NCBI GenBank assembly: GCA_016648135.1
Contig: JADDOH010002111.1
Span: 1 to 64,000, forward strand
Source of the DNA: Agrypnia vestita
Taxonomy: Eukaryota; Arthropoda; Insecta; Trichoptera; Phryganeidae
Length of the DNA stretch: 64,000 bases
Reading direction: 5' to 3'
Below, piece by piece: positions 11,690 through 21,039 of the stretch. The notes beneath the pieces are model-generated. The model worked only from the letters and a program-made list of their open reading frames with translations. It was not told the origin of the DNA and ran no database searches. Both the position numbers and the translations under genes were made by a program. Position 1 is the first letter of the stretch. Each line of letters starts with the position of its first letter.

Positions 11690-12660
11690 TTGCATCTTGA
11701 ACTATTTTTGTTTTAATCATTTTGTTCTTATTGAAAAATCCTTTACAACTAATACGAACTGTAAACTACCTAACAATAATTGTACATTAATCAACTCCAC
11801 CTCCGAAACAAAATACCTCGATGTGATCATTGATCAACACCTCAACTGGAATAGACACATCATCGAACTAGTAAAAAGAATAAGGAAATGTATCTACATA
11901 TTCGTTAGATTAAGAAATATTTTAAGAACAAAAATTATTAAAAATGTTTATTACGCAATTGTTCACTCTCTACTCATATACGGTGTTATCGGATGGGGAG
12001 GTTGTTATAAGAAAAACATAAACTCAGTAAAAATATCACAAAGGATTATCATTAAAGTAATAATGAAAAAAAAAATGTACATTTCCAACAAAAGATCTCT
12101 TTAAAGTGTTTCCAGTACCAAACGTAGATGATATTTTCAAGCGAGTTTCCATATTAAAAATATGCAAAGAAAAAAACCTTACAGAAAACCAGGAATATTT
12201 CAAACTTATGAGAAATGGAAACCAATTCATAATGCCTAGATGTGAAACAACACAAATGCAGTATCACTATATTTATAAAGCAATTAATTACTATAATAAC
12301 TTACCTATCGAGATACGATGCATCAGTAACCTCTCAGAGCAAATCAAAAAAATTGAAATTTTCCTAAAATCAAACTTAAATTTATAAATCATTTAAACTT
12401 TTAGCTTTTTTCAAAATAACTCCTATACTTTCATTATCAATTTACCTTTTTACTGTATTAATAAATAACTTATGTACCTACCTATATATTATAACAAGAA
12501 ATAAGAACTGTGGCTCCCTCATCAGACTCAAGAGCTTCTCTTCACTGATGAGGTATACATGACTACCAAGTATTTAAAAAAAATGTTTAATCTGATATGT
12601 TATATATAAGAATTGTATTTGTACCATAAATTAAATAAATTAAAAAAAACTAATCTTAAT
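11690..12660 (+). pseudogene. LINE family E, reverse-transcriptase C-terminus and 3' UTR
   Basis: Two frames (11697-12104 and 12106-12387) join into the end of a non-LTR reverse transcriptase. Visible motifs are ETKYLDVIIDQHLNW (thumb start, usually YLGV.ID..L.W), YGVIGWGG, and the C-terminal INYYNNLPIEIRC. A frameshift near 12100 separates them. The 3' UTR with 'gactcaagagcttctcttcactgatgag' is conserved in copies at 21780 and 45520. The tail is (AAATAAATT)n-like. The 5' truncation removes the YADD motif. Confidence 0.85.
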
Positions 12661-12799
12661 TGGCGCCAGTGAACTTAACTATAGTCAAGACAAGTAGGTA
12701 GGTAAACATTTTATATTACGGCCCACCCAAGTCCAGTCCTGGTTTGATTTGGCGGTCCACTATTCCCGAATCCCGTAGTACGTTTGAGGACATCTTACA

Positions 12800-13035
12800 A
12801 GATGCAAATTAGTTAGAATTTGGCGCACAATATCCCGGACATTCAATCTGGATCGGGTCCGGGTGAATGGGTAAGCGATCCGCCGCGCGCGTCCCCCGTC
12901 TTGCTCGCCCCCGCAGCGCCGCCGCCCCGCCGGGGGAGGGAGAAGGCTCGCTGCACCCGCTCGGGTAAATATTTGTTCGTTTTGCGGCGAACAAGCAAGG
13001 CTTTTGCTCGATGCTTACAGAACGGACCACCGGGC
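12800..13035. other. CpG-rich island
   Basis: The window's strongest GC peak (about 12870-12960: CCGCCGCGCGCG, GCCGCCGCCCCGCCGGGGG). The frames open on both strands are low-complexity Pro/Ala/Arg and are not convincing proteins. It could be a promoter-type CpG island of an unannotated transcript or a conserved regulatory element. It abuts the RT fragment at 13035. Confidence 0.35.
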
Positions 13036-13275
13036 GGTCGGGCAGTCTCTCACGCGTCGGAGAAATTCTTTCGCCAATCTTACTTTTAATTGATATAAAT
13101 CAAATGTTTAAATTATCACTTCGTGGTGAAGTTATAGCCTTTGCTGATGATACTGCAATAATTATTGAAAATAAAATATGGGATGGAATTAGTAAGGCCA
13201 TCAAAGAATGGTTCGATGACAATCTCTTGTCACTTAATTCGGAAAAAAACATTTTTCATTCCTCAATTAATGTAT
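13035..13275 (+). pseudogene. Non-LTR reverse-transcriptase fragment with the catalytic FADD motif
   Basis: In one frame (13011-13322) the translation includes ILSPILLLIDIN, a worn form of the SILGPLLFLIYIN block B, then VIAFADDTAIII, the FADD catalytic block C of reverse transcriptases, then WFDDNLLSLNSEKN, the usual N.L.LN..K block. It is an internal RT fragment without flanking domains. No poly-A tail or target duplication is visible, so it was probably cut out of a longer copy by later deletion. Confidence 0.75.
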
Positions 13276-13334
13276 ATTATAGATGTCTCACAGAGAAGAA
13301 ACTGTATATATTTTTTTATTAAGGGAGAGTAGGT

Positions 13335-13440
13335 ATATAAGTCTTTATGGATGTACACAGGACTTACGACCTAACGTACGGTTGGCTTAAGTGAGTAAGT
13401 TTACACATATGTAACGTTCGCCATTTCCACCCATGACAGA
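13335..13440 (+). repeat. Dispersed repeat F (TTAAGTGATCAC family)
   Basis: Contains 'cttacgacct...ggcttaagtgag' and 'gtaacgttcgccatttcca', matching the copies at 20440-20612, 42980-43115 and, reversed, 31535-31582 and 54705-54870. Full copies start with 'ttaattaagacaa', include TATTTATATGA and end near 'accgattcca'. Class unknown. Confidence 0.55.
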
Positions 13441-13939
13441 ATACCATGAATTCCATTAGACAATTAGCGACATCTGTAGTCATTATTTTGCCATTTCGTT
13501 ACAATACTAATATTCATAACAAGGTAAATTATAATAAAGCTATTTTTATATTGTTTGGTAAAAATCAAATCTAATAATAATTAATAAAGTAAAATATATA
13601 ATTAATAAAAATAAACTTAGTTTTCATCACTATTGTATTTTCAGGGCCCATGGTCCCTTCATGTAATATTAAATACCTAATAAGGATAAGGATAATTTAA
13701 AAAAAATCGGGTGTTATTAAACTTATTTGTAATAATTGTGATTTTTTTGTATAGGATAAAGGTGTAGAAATTTTAAACGTTAGAGTTAAGGAACACTTAA
13801 GGTGTTTAAATAGCAATAATTATTCTAAATTTTCAAACTATCTATTAGGTATGGATTTTGATATTAATAAGGGTTTACAAATTTTACATTCAAATTATAC
13901 AGAATCACAGTTTGATAAATAATAAATTTTTGTATTAGT

Positions 13940-13968
13940 GTAAACGTAAATTGTATATTTACGTTTAC
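13940..13968 (+). repeat. Perfect 12-bp hairpin after the GIY-YIG remnant
   Basis: GTAAACGTAAAT, 5-nt loop, and the exact complement. It lies just 3' of the Penelope-like coding remnant and may be part of its 3' structure. Confidence 0.6.
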
Positions 13969-14160
13969 GTAATAAGAAAAAGTGTAAACAGTAAATTGAA
14001 TATTATAAATAACCAGGCCATTTTTATAAATAAATAAATAATAATAAATAAATAAATAAATAATAATTTTACAAATAAATCTTTTAAATTTATTTTCATG
14101 TTAAGTAGGTTCAGTACTTACAATACTTCAGTTTTTGAATTTAATTTTGTTAGTATATAA

Positions 14161-14205
14161 TTTTATCCTAACGAAAGGGCCACGGGCCCTAAAACATGTT
14201 GATAT
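14161..14205 (+). ncRNA. Hammerhead-like motif in Penelope-like 3' region (decayed)
   Basis: Layout: stem I strand TATC, core CTAACGA (for CTGACGA), one extra A, stem II AGGGCC/GGCCCT (6 perfect pairs, loop ACG), AAAA (for GAAA), palindrome ACATGT, T17, then GATA closing stem I. Two core positions (G5, G12) are mutated to A, so this copy should be inactive. Confidence 0.5.
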
Positions 14206-14426
14206 TTTCAATACAAAAGTGGTGAAAACAAATTATATTTTTATTAATTATATTAATAATGTCACCACACAATTATTTTGCTGTTTTGAAGAAGTAATTA
14301 AAATATAATTCGAAACAAAGGGAGAGATAAAATAGGCACACTTACACAAACACACTAACACAATATAACTTCATATATATGATATATTTTCTATTATGTT
14401 ACTTTAAACACTTTATTATCTATATA

Positions 14427-14431
14427 CTATG

Positions 14432-14462
<31 letters not shown>

Positions 14463-14645
14463 AATAAAGATGTGAACACGGAATACGTGTCACATCAATA
14501 TTCTTACTATTTTCAAACTAAGCTAAACGCTTGTGCTATGAAAATAGGACTAACTTGCTAGTCTGGAGTGAGGTTCGAACCCGCAACCTTTGGATCACGA
14601 GGCCAGTGTCCTAACCACAAGACCAACAAGCTACTCAATACCTAC
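14427..14645 (-). mobile_element. tRNA-derived SINE, family S1, nearly complete
   Basis: On the minus strand the head at about 14565-14645 has an A box (TGGTTAGGACACTGG) and a B box (GGTTCGAACC), the internal RNA polymerase III promoter. A body follows containing TTTTCATAGCACAAGCGTTTAG, then a poly-A tail (T run at 14430-14455 on the plus strand). The body recurs at 24030, 41660 and 50540. It sits inside the Penelope-derived segment shared with 54215-54412. Confidence 0.75.
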
Positions 14646-14929
14646 ACAACCTACACAATATTGTAAACTATGCCTGTCTCAACACAGATATTTCTAGTGA
14701 GACAGGCACAGTCCAAACAAAATTTGATACTTAAAATTAAATAGAAATAAATAAATAAAAATAAAAAAATAATAATTTGTTTGCATTTTACTTGGATTTA
14801 AAAATATTTTTAATCAATATAAAACTGAAATTCTGCTGTGCTAGAAGTATCTAAAGTAGTATCTGAGTGCGAATTTGTATAAAATAAATAAACTACAACC
14901 GCTAAATATGATTCGTCGAGATTAGCAAA

Positions 14930-15200
14930 CGGAGTCCAAGCCGCGCGGGCACCCGGTGGCCCCGAAGTAAACAGGAGTGGAGGTCCTATGATGCACCATC
15001 GCACAAAATTAAGTGTAATTGAATCACTCTCCCCTCCCCTCCCCGGGGCCCGCCCTACCTAACCACCCCCACTCAGGCTGTAATGGAAACCGGATCCGGT
15101 GTAATGCGGACAAATAAAGGTGGCGCTGCGGCCACCGGAGGGTACTAACAGGTGAAACGGCCGCTCATTGATTGCTATTGCAAATTATATCCTTTGTTAT
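14930..15200. other. GC-rich unique island
   Basis: Single-copy, GC-rich, no ORF. It contains purine/pyrimidine-biased CCCCTCCCCTCCCC and the near-palindrome AACCGGATCCGGT. Candidate conserved non-coding element. Confidence 0.35.
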
Positions 15201-15429
15201 GTGCGACTGTAATTAGACTAGACTAAAAAAATGGCGTAATCGACGGTACTATTTTACGTACGCGCTTCTATGTACACAGGTTCGTTTGTTCCATTTCCTG
15301 ATCAACGATCGCTTTAAAATTTGGCAGAAAAGCGTGTTCCGGATTGTACATTGTATTGTTAATAGTAACTAGCTGTGCCTGCGCGGCTTCGCACGCGTAT
15401 ATTTTTAGTACACTTTTTGGATCGTTATA

Positions 15430-15478
15430 GAACTTTGACGAACCTTCTAGAACATTCTCCTTCCAGAACTTTCAAGAA
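15430..15478. promoter_or_regulatory. Heat-shock-element-like array 1, Helitron copy 2
   Basis: Units GAA 15430, (TTg), GAA 15440, TTC 15445, GAA 15450, TTC 15455, then one extra base, TTC 15461, GAA 15466, TTC 15471, GAA 15476. This is far longer than the three units needed for an HSF trimer. Confidence 0.55.
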
Positions 15479-15546
15479 ATTTACCGAATATACAGGAACC
15501 TTCTAGACACACCAACACATTCCGCCAATCAGTTTCGAACCTTATA

Positions 15547-15620
15547 GAACTTTCGGGAATTTTCTAGAACCTTCTCCTTCCAGAACTTTTTAGAACAGGT
15601 TTTTCCGAAATCTTCTAGAT
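15547..15620. promoter_or_regulatory. Heat-shock-element-like array 2, Helitron copy 2
   Basis: Six perfect alternating units with exact 5-nt period: GAA 15547, TTC 15552, GAA 15557, TTC 15562, GAA 15567, TTC 15572. Weaker units follow. Confidence 0.6.
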
Positions 15621-15854
15621 TCACCGATACAGTCGGCGCGCCTATTTTGAAACAATCTGAAGTATTTGCGGCCTTCCCATAACAAACCAATGTGCTAGAA
15701 AGCACATTTTCGTGTGTTCCTACCAACGTTCAGCCACCCCCACCAAACTCGCATACTCTCGAGTGACACCAAGGGCTATCCACCACCATAACCACCGGTG
15801 GGTGGTTGTGGCTGGTTGTGGAGAAAACTAGGCGGATAGGGAAACACGGGTTTT

Positions 15855-15856
<2 letters not shown>

Positions 15857-15937
<81 letters not shown>
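15857..15937. repeat. (TA)n microsatellite
   Basis: About 80 bp of TA dinucleotides with a single interruption (atatcta), at the 5' end of Helitron copy 2. Confidence 0.95.
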
Positions 15938-15939
<2 letters not shown>

Positions 15940-15989
15940 ATTAATCAATTTTACAAATTATTAATTCGTAATTTATATAAAATAACTTT

Positions 15990-16920
15990 CTAAACACCAC
16001 TTTCTTATTGAAAAAAATTCAACATGTTTCAAATCCAATGGCTAATTCGTCAGGATAACAAAAATAAAATTTAAAAATCGAAGTATATATAATCAAAATA
16101 TTAAAAAAGTTATGTATGGAAAATGAATAATGTAAAGTACCTACTTAACATGAAAATAAATTTTAAAGATAACTATTTGCAAAAAGGACCTGATTATTTA
16201 TAACATTCAATTTACTATTAATACTCTTTATTATTTCCAAAATTTCTAATTTATCAAACTGTGATTCTGTATAATTTGTATGTAAAATTTGTAAACCCTT
16301 ATTAATATAAAAATAATGATCCATAGCCAAAAGATGGTTAGTAAATTCGGAATAATTATTACTATTTAAACACTTTAAGTGTTTTTTAACTCTAATTTCA
16401 AAATTTCTACACCTTTTTCCTATACAAAAATAATCACAATCATTACAAATCAATTTATAAACACCCGATTTTTTAAAAATTATTTAATCCTTATCTTCAT
16501 TATTTAATATGCATTTTTTAAATTTATTATTATCATAAAAAGCTGGTTGAATAACATTTGAGATATTTTTAACTATTGAATAAGAAATTTCATTATTTAT
16601 AAATATAAATTTCCTCCAATGTTCATAAGAATCAAAAATTGAAGGTTAAACAAAAGATTTAATTTTTTTTTCTTGTACTTTTTATTTAATAAAATATCAA
16701 TTAATTTTTTATCATAACCATTATTAAACGCCATCTGTTTAAAAGTTTTTTTATTAAATATTTAAATTATCAACAGATAATGAAATATTAATTAATCTAT
16801 TTAACATTGAATGAAAAGTTGACTTTGATTGGTTTCTGAGAATATGGATGGTTAGAAGAATTGTGTATAACTATATCTGTATATGTATCTTCACGAGATA
16901 TGTTAAAATCAATTTTATTA
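15990..16920 (-). pseudogene. Penelope-like element, GIY-YIG domain and flanks
   Basis: The frame 16163-16453 encodes 96 residues ending a Penelope-like protein: CNDCDYFCIGKRCRNFEIR, where CIGKR aligns with the YIG block and arginine helix of GIY-YIG nucleases, then KKHLKCLNSNNYSEFTNHL, with the conserved H. This domain nicks target DNA in Penelope-like elements. Upstream on the minus strand (16450-16920) further fragments (MAFNNGYDKKLIDILLNK, NQSKSTFHSMLN) fit the end of the reverse-transcriptase part but are split by frameshifts and stops. A hammerhead-like motif lies 100 bp downstream (16021-16054). The whole copy is dead. Confidence 0.75.
16021..16054 (-). ncRNA. Hammerhead-like motif downstream of GIY-YIG
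   Basis: Minus strand: CTGACGA, a poorly paired stem II region, then GAAAC with palindrome ACATGT followed by T. Core bases are intact but stem II is degraded and stem I is only two pairs. It sits in the same place relative to the GIY-YIG remnant as the motif at 14161. Confidence 0.45.
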
Positions 16921-17054
16921 TTAACAATTGAAATATTCAAATTCACTAACTAGCCTGCCTGTCTCTGACAAGATTAACAAGCATGTGATAAATATTGGTG
17001 AAAGTTTAACAATACTATGGTTGTGGTGTAGTGTTGTGAACATGTAGTGTAGTG

Positions 17055-17100
17055 TTGGTTCTGACGAAGAGAAGGGTACGTCTCGAAACCGGTGGAACTT
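17055..17100 (+). ncRNA. Hammerhead-like motif, defective
   Basis: CTGACGA, extra A, stem II GAGA/TCTC, GAAA, palindrome ACCGGT. The base at the cleavage position is G, which hammerheads do not cut, and stem I pairs poorly. Closest relative in this window is 59205-59250. Confidence 0.4.
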
Positions 17101-17225
17101 AAATCTGGTAGTGGATTTTACTAAGTTAACTAACATTCTGTCATGATGTCTAACCACAAAGTTGATGCTTTAAATATTAATAATATTAATTCGTAATTTC
17201 GGTGATATATTTTTTCTTATATGTG

Positions 17226-17566
17226 GCGAAGGTGTGGATACAGAACTATGAACTAATTCGCGTAGTCAAGGTTTTTGAGATGTGGATCTATAGACGCATA
17301 TTGAAAGTTTCCTGGGTGGATAGAGTGACGAATGATGAAGTCCTCCGGCGTATGGAAAAGGACCGAGAAGTGCTGCCATCTATCAAAACAAGAAAGCTGG
17401 AGTATCTCAGATGTTTTATGAAATGAACAAAATATAGTCTAAACCAACTCATCATCCAGTGGAAAATAAGTGGTAAAAGAAGCGTAGGAAGATGCCGCAT
17501 CTCATGGCATCGTAATCGCCAGAAAGATCACCGACCTCCCATAGGAGATGGCACCATAAGAAGAAG
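17226..17566 (+). pseudogene. LINE family C, reverse-transcriptase C-terminus
   Basis: The frame encodes VVKVFEMWIYRRILKVSWVDRVTNDEVLRRM..DREVLPSIKTRKLEYL, the hallmark C-terminal block of one insect endonuclease-reverse transcriptase lineage. The matching frame at 37392-37793 carries the more complete version. A stop follows at 17424; the rest (HPVENKWKKK-like, then AAGAAGAAG) is out of frame. Confidence 0.8.
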
Positions 17567-17599
17567 TATAAAAATATATTATTTCAATAAGTAGTTACT

Positions 17600-17717
17600 G
17601 CGAGATACTCCAGCTTTCTTATCTTGATAGTTCGCAGAACTTCTCGGTCCTTTTCCATACTCTGGAGGACTTCAACACCCAGGAAACTTTCAATATGCGT
17701 CTATAGAGCCACATCTC
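17600..17717 (-). mobile_element. LINE family C, second copy, part 2
   Basis: Reverse-strand match to 17280-17400 (EMWLYRRILKVSW...). It continues at 18210-18320 after a family B LINE that inserted into it. Together with the plus copy at 17226-17566 it makes a tail-to-tail inverted pair. Confidence 0.7.
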
Positions 17718-18209
17718 TACATGAGAGAGTACGGGCATTATCCTTGGCTTTACCCAACCGAGTTCCTCCAGGGTATGCTTGGCTACAATAGTCTAGAGAC
17801 TAGAAGGAATGTATATTTGATTACACATTTTTATCGATTGTTGCGCGGTATGATCGATAATCCCGAAATTATGCAGAGCATTGGTTTTTATGTTCCTGAT
17901 AATTACGTTAGACATCGTCAGCATAGATTGTTTCACATTCCAATATACAGGACCAACCTGCCGATGGTTATGCCTGTTGGAAGAGCCACAGCTATGCTGA
18001 ACAAAATCGCTTTGGGTATTGATATATTCCATGTGTCTGAGGGGGTTTTCCGAAGCGGGATTCTCCTACACCTTTTACCAGATTTTATGTTATTTTTAAT
18101 TTATTAAATATTTTTTTTTGTTATATATACTTCCATAATATGTATGCCTTGAACACTTAGTTTGTAATGTACATATTATTAAATAAATTGAATTGAATTG
18201 AAAAAAAAA
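17718..18209 (+). pseudogene. LINE family B, C-terminal ORF, 3' UTR and tail, with 5-bp target duplication
   Basis: The ORF 17721-18107 (128 codons) is the C-terminal tail of a non-LTR retrotransposon protein: EFLQGMLGYNSLETRRN, then FYVPDNYVRHRQHRLFHIPI, then GRATAMLNKIALGIDIFHVS. It matches the copies at 430-720 (reverse) and 55425. The 3' UTR ends 'ttgtaatgtacatatt' and a (AATTG)n tail then A10. ATCTC flanks both ends (17713-17717 and 18210-18214). The 5' truncation explains the missing RT core. Confidence 0.85.
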
Positions 18210-18320
18210 ATCTCAAAAGCCTAGACTTTGCCGATTAGCTCTTGGTTAAGTCTCCATGCTTCCACTCCATATAGGAGAATCGAATCTATCGGTATCCACT
18301 CCATATAGGAGAATCGATCT
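18210..18320 (-). mobile_element. LINE family C, second copy, part 1
   Basis: Minus-strand translation YGVEAWRLNQELIGKV then stop and AFE resembles the YG.E.WTL...LE.FE block that precedes the RRILK block. It joins 17600-17717 across the inserted family B LINE. The segment 'ccactccatataggagaatcga' is tandemly duplicated (18262 and 18295). Confidence 0.6.
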
Positions 18321-18652
18321 CTATTGGAGCTTTTACTTCTTGAGTTGGATCCCAGTTCTCGTTCACCCGTGCACCTAAGTACCTACTTGTATTGCGCGAC
18401 TCTTTCTATTGGTTCATTTTTGATGGTTATTTTTATACTATTAGGATTAAATTCGCGAATACTATTACTTACTAAATTTTCGCAAAAACCGTGTATTTGG
18501 GGTTAGTCAGGTTCAGTTGAAAAGGTTAGGTAGCTTAGGTTATTTCACAACATTTTTAATTTGTCTATGGCTTGCGTTTATTCTTAGATAAAGTGATTCA
18601 AATGTCTAAATGCGCGGCAAATCTTTGAAACTTTAAAATAATAACTCTCAAC

Positions 18653-19111
18653 TAGGGAATGCAATCCCGCGGGATCCCTACGGATCGGGATCCCGAATAC
18701 TTGTGTGTTTTTTTTGTTTATAAAACTGAATAGCAATTAACGACAATGCCTTGCATTTTTGTATCAGCAATTTTAATAAAATGTTCATTATTAATCATTG
18801 CATCTATGTTTTTTTTGGCGTTTTTCCAAGCATCAATATAGTAGAGTTAAAACTACTTACTAGTAGTAGTTTTTATCACTATGTTAGGTTGATAAAATAC
18901 AGCAATTATTATTCAAAGCTATTTTCATTATTTGAATATGACATGAACATAAGTTTGAAGTACTTACTAAAAGCTCTATAGACATACACTATTAAACAAA
19001 CAAAACATGAAAAATGCTGATCAATCCCGATAATCCCGATAATCTCGTCCGATTTTTCGGTTCGGGATTGATCTGGATCCCGATCTCGCGGGATCGGGAT
19101 TGCATTCCCTA
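18653..19111. mobile_element. hAT-type MITE (459 bp) with 8-bp target duplication
   Basis: Ends TAGGGAATGCAATCCCG... and the complement ...CGGGATTGCATTCCCTA. Both sub-terminal regions are rich in CGGGATCCCG words that can self-pair. Flanks CTCTCAAC (18645-18652) and CTCCCAAC (19112-19119) are an 8-bp duplication with one mismatch, the hAT signature. No transposase. Confidence 0.8.
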
Positions 19112-19211
19112 CTCCCAACTCCCAATCAATTGATTTCTGTTTTAATCACTCAACTACACCAAAGATAAGAATGTTCTGAGGTTTTAACAGGCATTCAGAA
19201 TCTTCTGATCA

Positions 19212-19390
19212 TTGTTTTCTGGGGTATAATGCCGTATTTTTACGACCTTTCTGGGCGACGTTTCAGATCCCATTGTAGGATCCATAATTAGAGCTGAAAT
19301 GTTGCTGATGATCATGGCTGAACATATCAGCCTTGATGATGTGCCCTGTAATGGGATCTGAAACGGTGTGATACCCCAGAAAACACAAAC
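19212..19390. repeat. Imperfect inverted repeat, possible Penelope-type foldback
   Basis: Arms GTTTTCTGGGGTAT...GTTTCAGATCCCATT (19214-19280) and their complement at about 19346-19386; the left arm has an extra ~20 bp. Each arm contains a GAAAC word preceded by a paired GGGATC region, so it may be a decayed hammerhead-bearing foldback like 36653-36988. The core bases are not preserved. Confidence 0.4.
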
Positions 19391-20439
19391 CAGAATATAC
19401 CAAAGATATTTTCTCTGGAAAAGATCTGAGTTGGATCCTATATTCTGCATTTATGCCTTCTGGTCTTACTATAGTAAATATATTATTTAATTTTCAAGGA
19501 AAAAGTTTCGTAAATCTATGATCTTAAATTTTTAAAGAATTTTTTCTTAATTAAAAAATGTTTATTTTTTTTGCTTTAATAAATCTGAAAAAATGCAGGT
19601 TTTCAGGAGAGCCAAAACAAAATTTTGCAATTTCGTTTAATTAGGAAATATCTCTTAAAGCTTTCATTATTTTTATCTATATTTTACAACATTTTTTTGT
19701 TATTTGCACAAGAATATTGTACCAAGTAGACTAATGCTGTTGTTTTTTGCTATATCTTTCAAAAAATGAATCATGTCATTTGTCCTTTTTCAAAAAATTT
19801 AAAAATAAACACTTAATTAATTTGACTATCTGACTCATCTAACTTTTACTTGTTAGATATGTATCCAAAGAACAACTCTGCATACAACTCAAAACTTTCG
19901 CTCACAGAAATTACTTCGCCGTGCTCTAGGAGAGTCCTTGCAGGCTGAGGTCATAGTCCGGCCCTGCCTTCGCAGTCCCCAGAAATGAGTTGATTTAAAT
20001 TTATAGTTTAGCTGACATATATAACATTAGTAACGCAATTAATACGTGTTTAGCTCTGGCACCCATTCACGGTGCGGCGAATTAGCCTAATCTCCGTTAA
20101 AAGTTGTGGAAGCTTAACTCATTTGCGGTAACGAATCAAATTCGTTATGCTCACGGATGGGCTGGCTACGCGGAAGTTTATTTATATTTATGTCATAGGA
20201 ACCTACCTACCAACAGAGTCCACGTGTTTTTTCTCAAAAAAAATCAAATATTCAATCAATATTTTGTTTTTCGCTTGTCACACACACGCGTACAGTAAAC
20301 GCTCTGCATCACATGCCACACGAGATTACGTTTCTTGCGGGTGGACACATTCATTCATAACAGAATAATATCATCACTATACACTTTATATGTACCTATA
20401 TGTTAATTCCGAGAACACACTTACTGGACTTGTTCACAT

Positions 20440-20612
20440 AGAGATTATTAATAATTAAGATAAATTATAGAAGTCTCGCAGAGACCTGTTTATATGGCAA
20501 ACGTGTGTGGAAGTCTTTTTAAAGGATGGCTCAGGGCTTACGACCTGTATGAGCTGGCTTAAGTGATCACCCTACACAATGCAACGTTCACCAATTCCAT
20601 CGTAAGACTTTT
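20440..20612 (+). repeat. Dispersed repeat F, near-complete copy
   Basis: From 'ttaattaagataaattatagaagtctcgcagag' through 'cttacgacctgtatgagctggcttaagtgatcac' to 'cgttcaccaattcca'. No ORF. Confidence 0.6.
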
Positions 20613-20812
20613 CACACATTTTCAAAGTTTTTAAAGTTGTAAGTATGTTTCAAATCTGAAAACACATACATATTTGAAGGGACTATGCAAAATACATCCG
20701 TAGTCCTTCTCATGAAATATTATACACAAATTTCGTAGCGGTAGTTGCACCACTATATTTTTTTTATTGTTTTTGTTTACTTTATATTTGTTTAACATAA
20801 ATTACTAACAAC

Positions 20813-21014
20813 TAGGCGTGCAGTGGAAATTATTTGGAAAAAAAAATCGGAATATACATACCTATATTTCGTAATATTTCTATCACATTGTTATCATAGC
20901 ATTCATATTTTGATATATCATAAAAATCTGTAGCATAAATATTTGATTTCTAGTTTTTTCCAAAATATACGTTTAAAAAAAGTCATGCTTCAATGTTCCC
21001 ACTGCACGCGCCTG
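20813..21014. mobile_element. hAT-type MITE, copy 2 (202 bp), perfect target duplication
   Basis: Same terminal words as 8799-9014 (AGGCGTGCAGTG...CACTGCACGCGCCTG). CTAACAAC flanks both ends exactly (20805-20812 and 21015-21022). The perfect 8-bp duplication suggests a younger insertion than its neighbours. Confidence 0.85.
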
Positions 21015-21039
21015 CTAACAACTCCACACTAGGTAAAAC

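Larger units (their letters stand above)
13690..14310 (+). pseudogene. Penelope-like element, 3' part with GIY-YIG remnant
   Basis: The translation near 13720-13920 (frameshifted) gives GVIKLICNNCDFF, VEILNVRVKEHLRCLNSNNYS, then INKGLQILHSNYTESQFDK. This is the GIY-YIG endonuclease end of a Penelope-like retroelement protein and is nearly identical to the intact frame at 16163-16453. Downstream lie a perfect hairpin (13940-13968), a hammerhead-like motif (14161-14205) and a segment repeated at 54215. The element is broken by stops and deletion of the YIG-side residues. The reverse transcriptase is missing upstream. Confidence 0.7.
15369..15940 (-). mobile_element. Non-autonomous Helitron, copy 2 (all termini present)
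   Basis: On the minus strand it starts TCAATATATA next to a host A and ends CAGCTAG next to a host T, preceded by a GC hairpin around GCGAAGCCGCG. No target duplication. These are textbook Helitron ends. The TA microsatellite at the 5' end (15857-15937) is expanded in this copy only. No protein is encoded. The interior holds two heat-shock-element-like arrays and an imperfect CCACC/GGTGG palindrome near 15780. Confidence 0.8.

Noticed and set aside
12820..13089. Pro/Ala/Arg-rich open frames on both strands of the CpG island
   Set aside because: Low-complexity products open in overlapping frames on opposite strands; no start context, splice sites or domain supports either.
17055..17100. Active hammerhead at this site
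   Set aside because: G at the cleavage position is not cut by hammerheads and stem I does not pair; kept only as a decayed family member.
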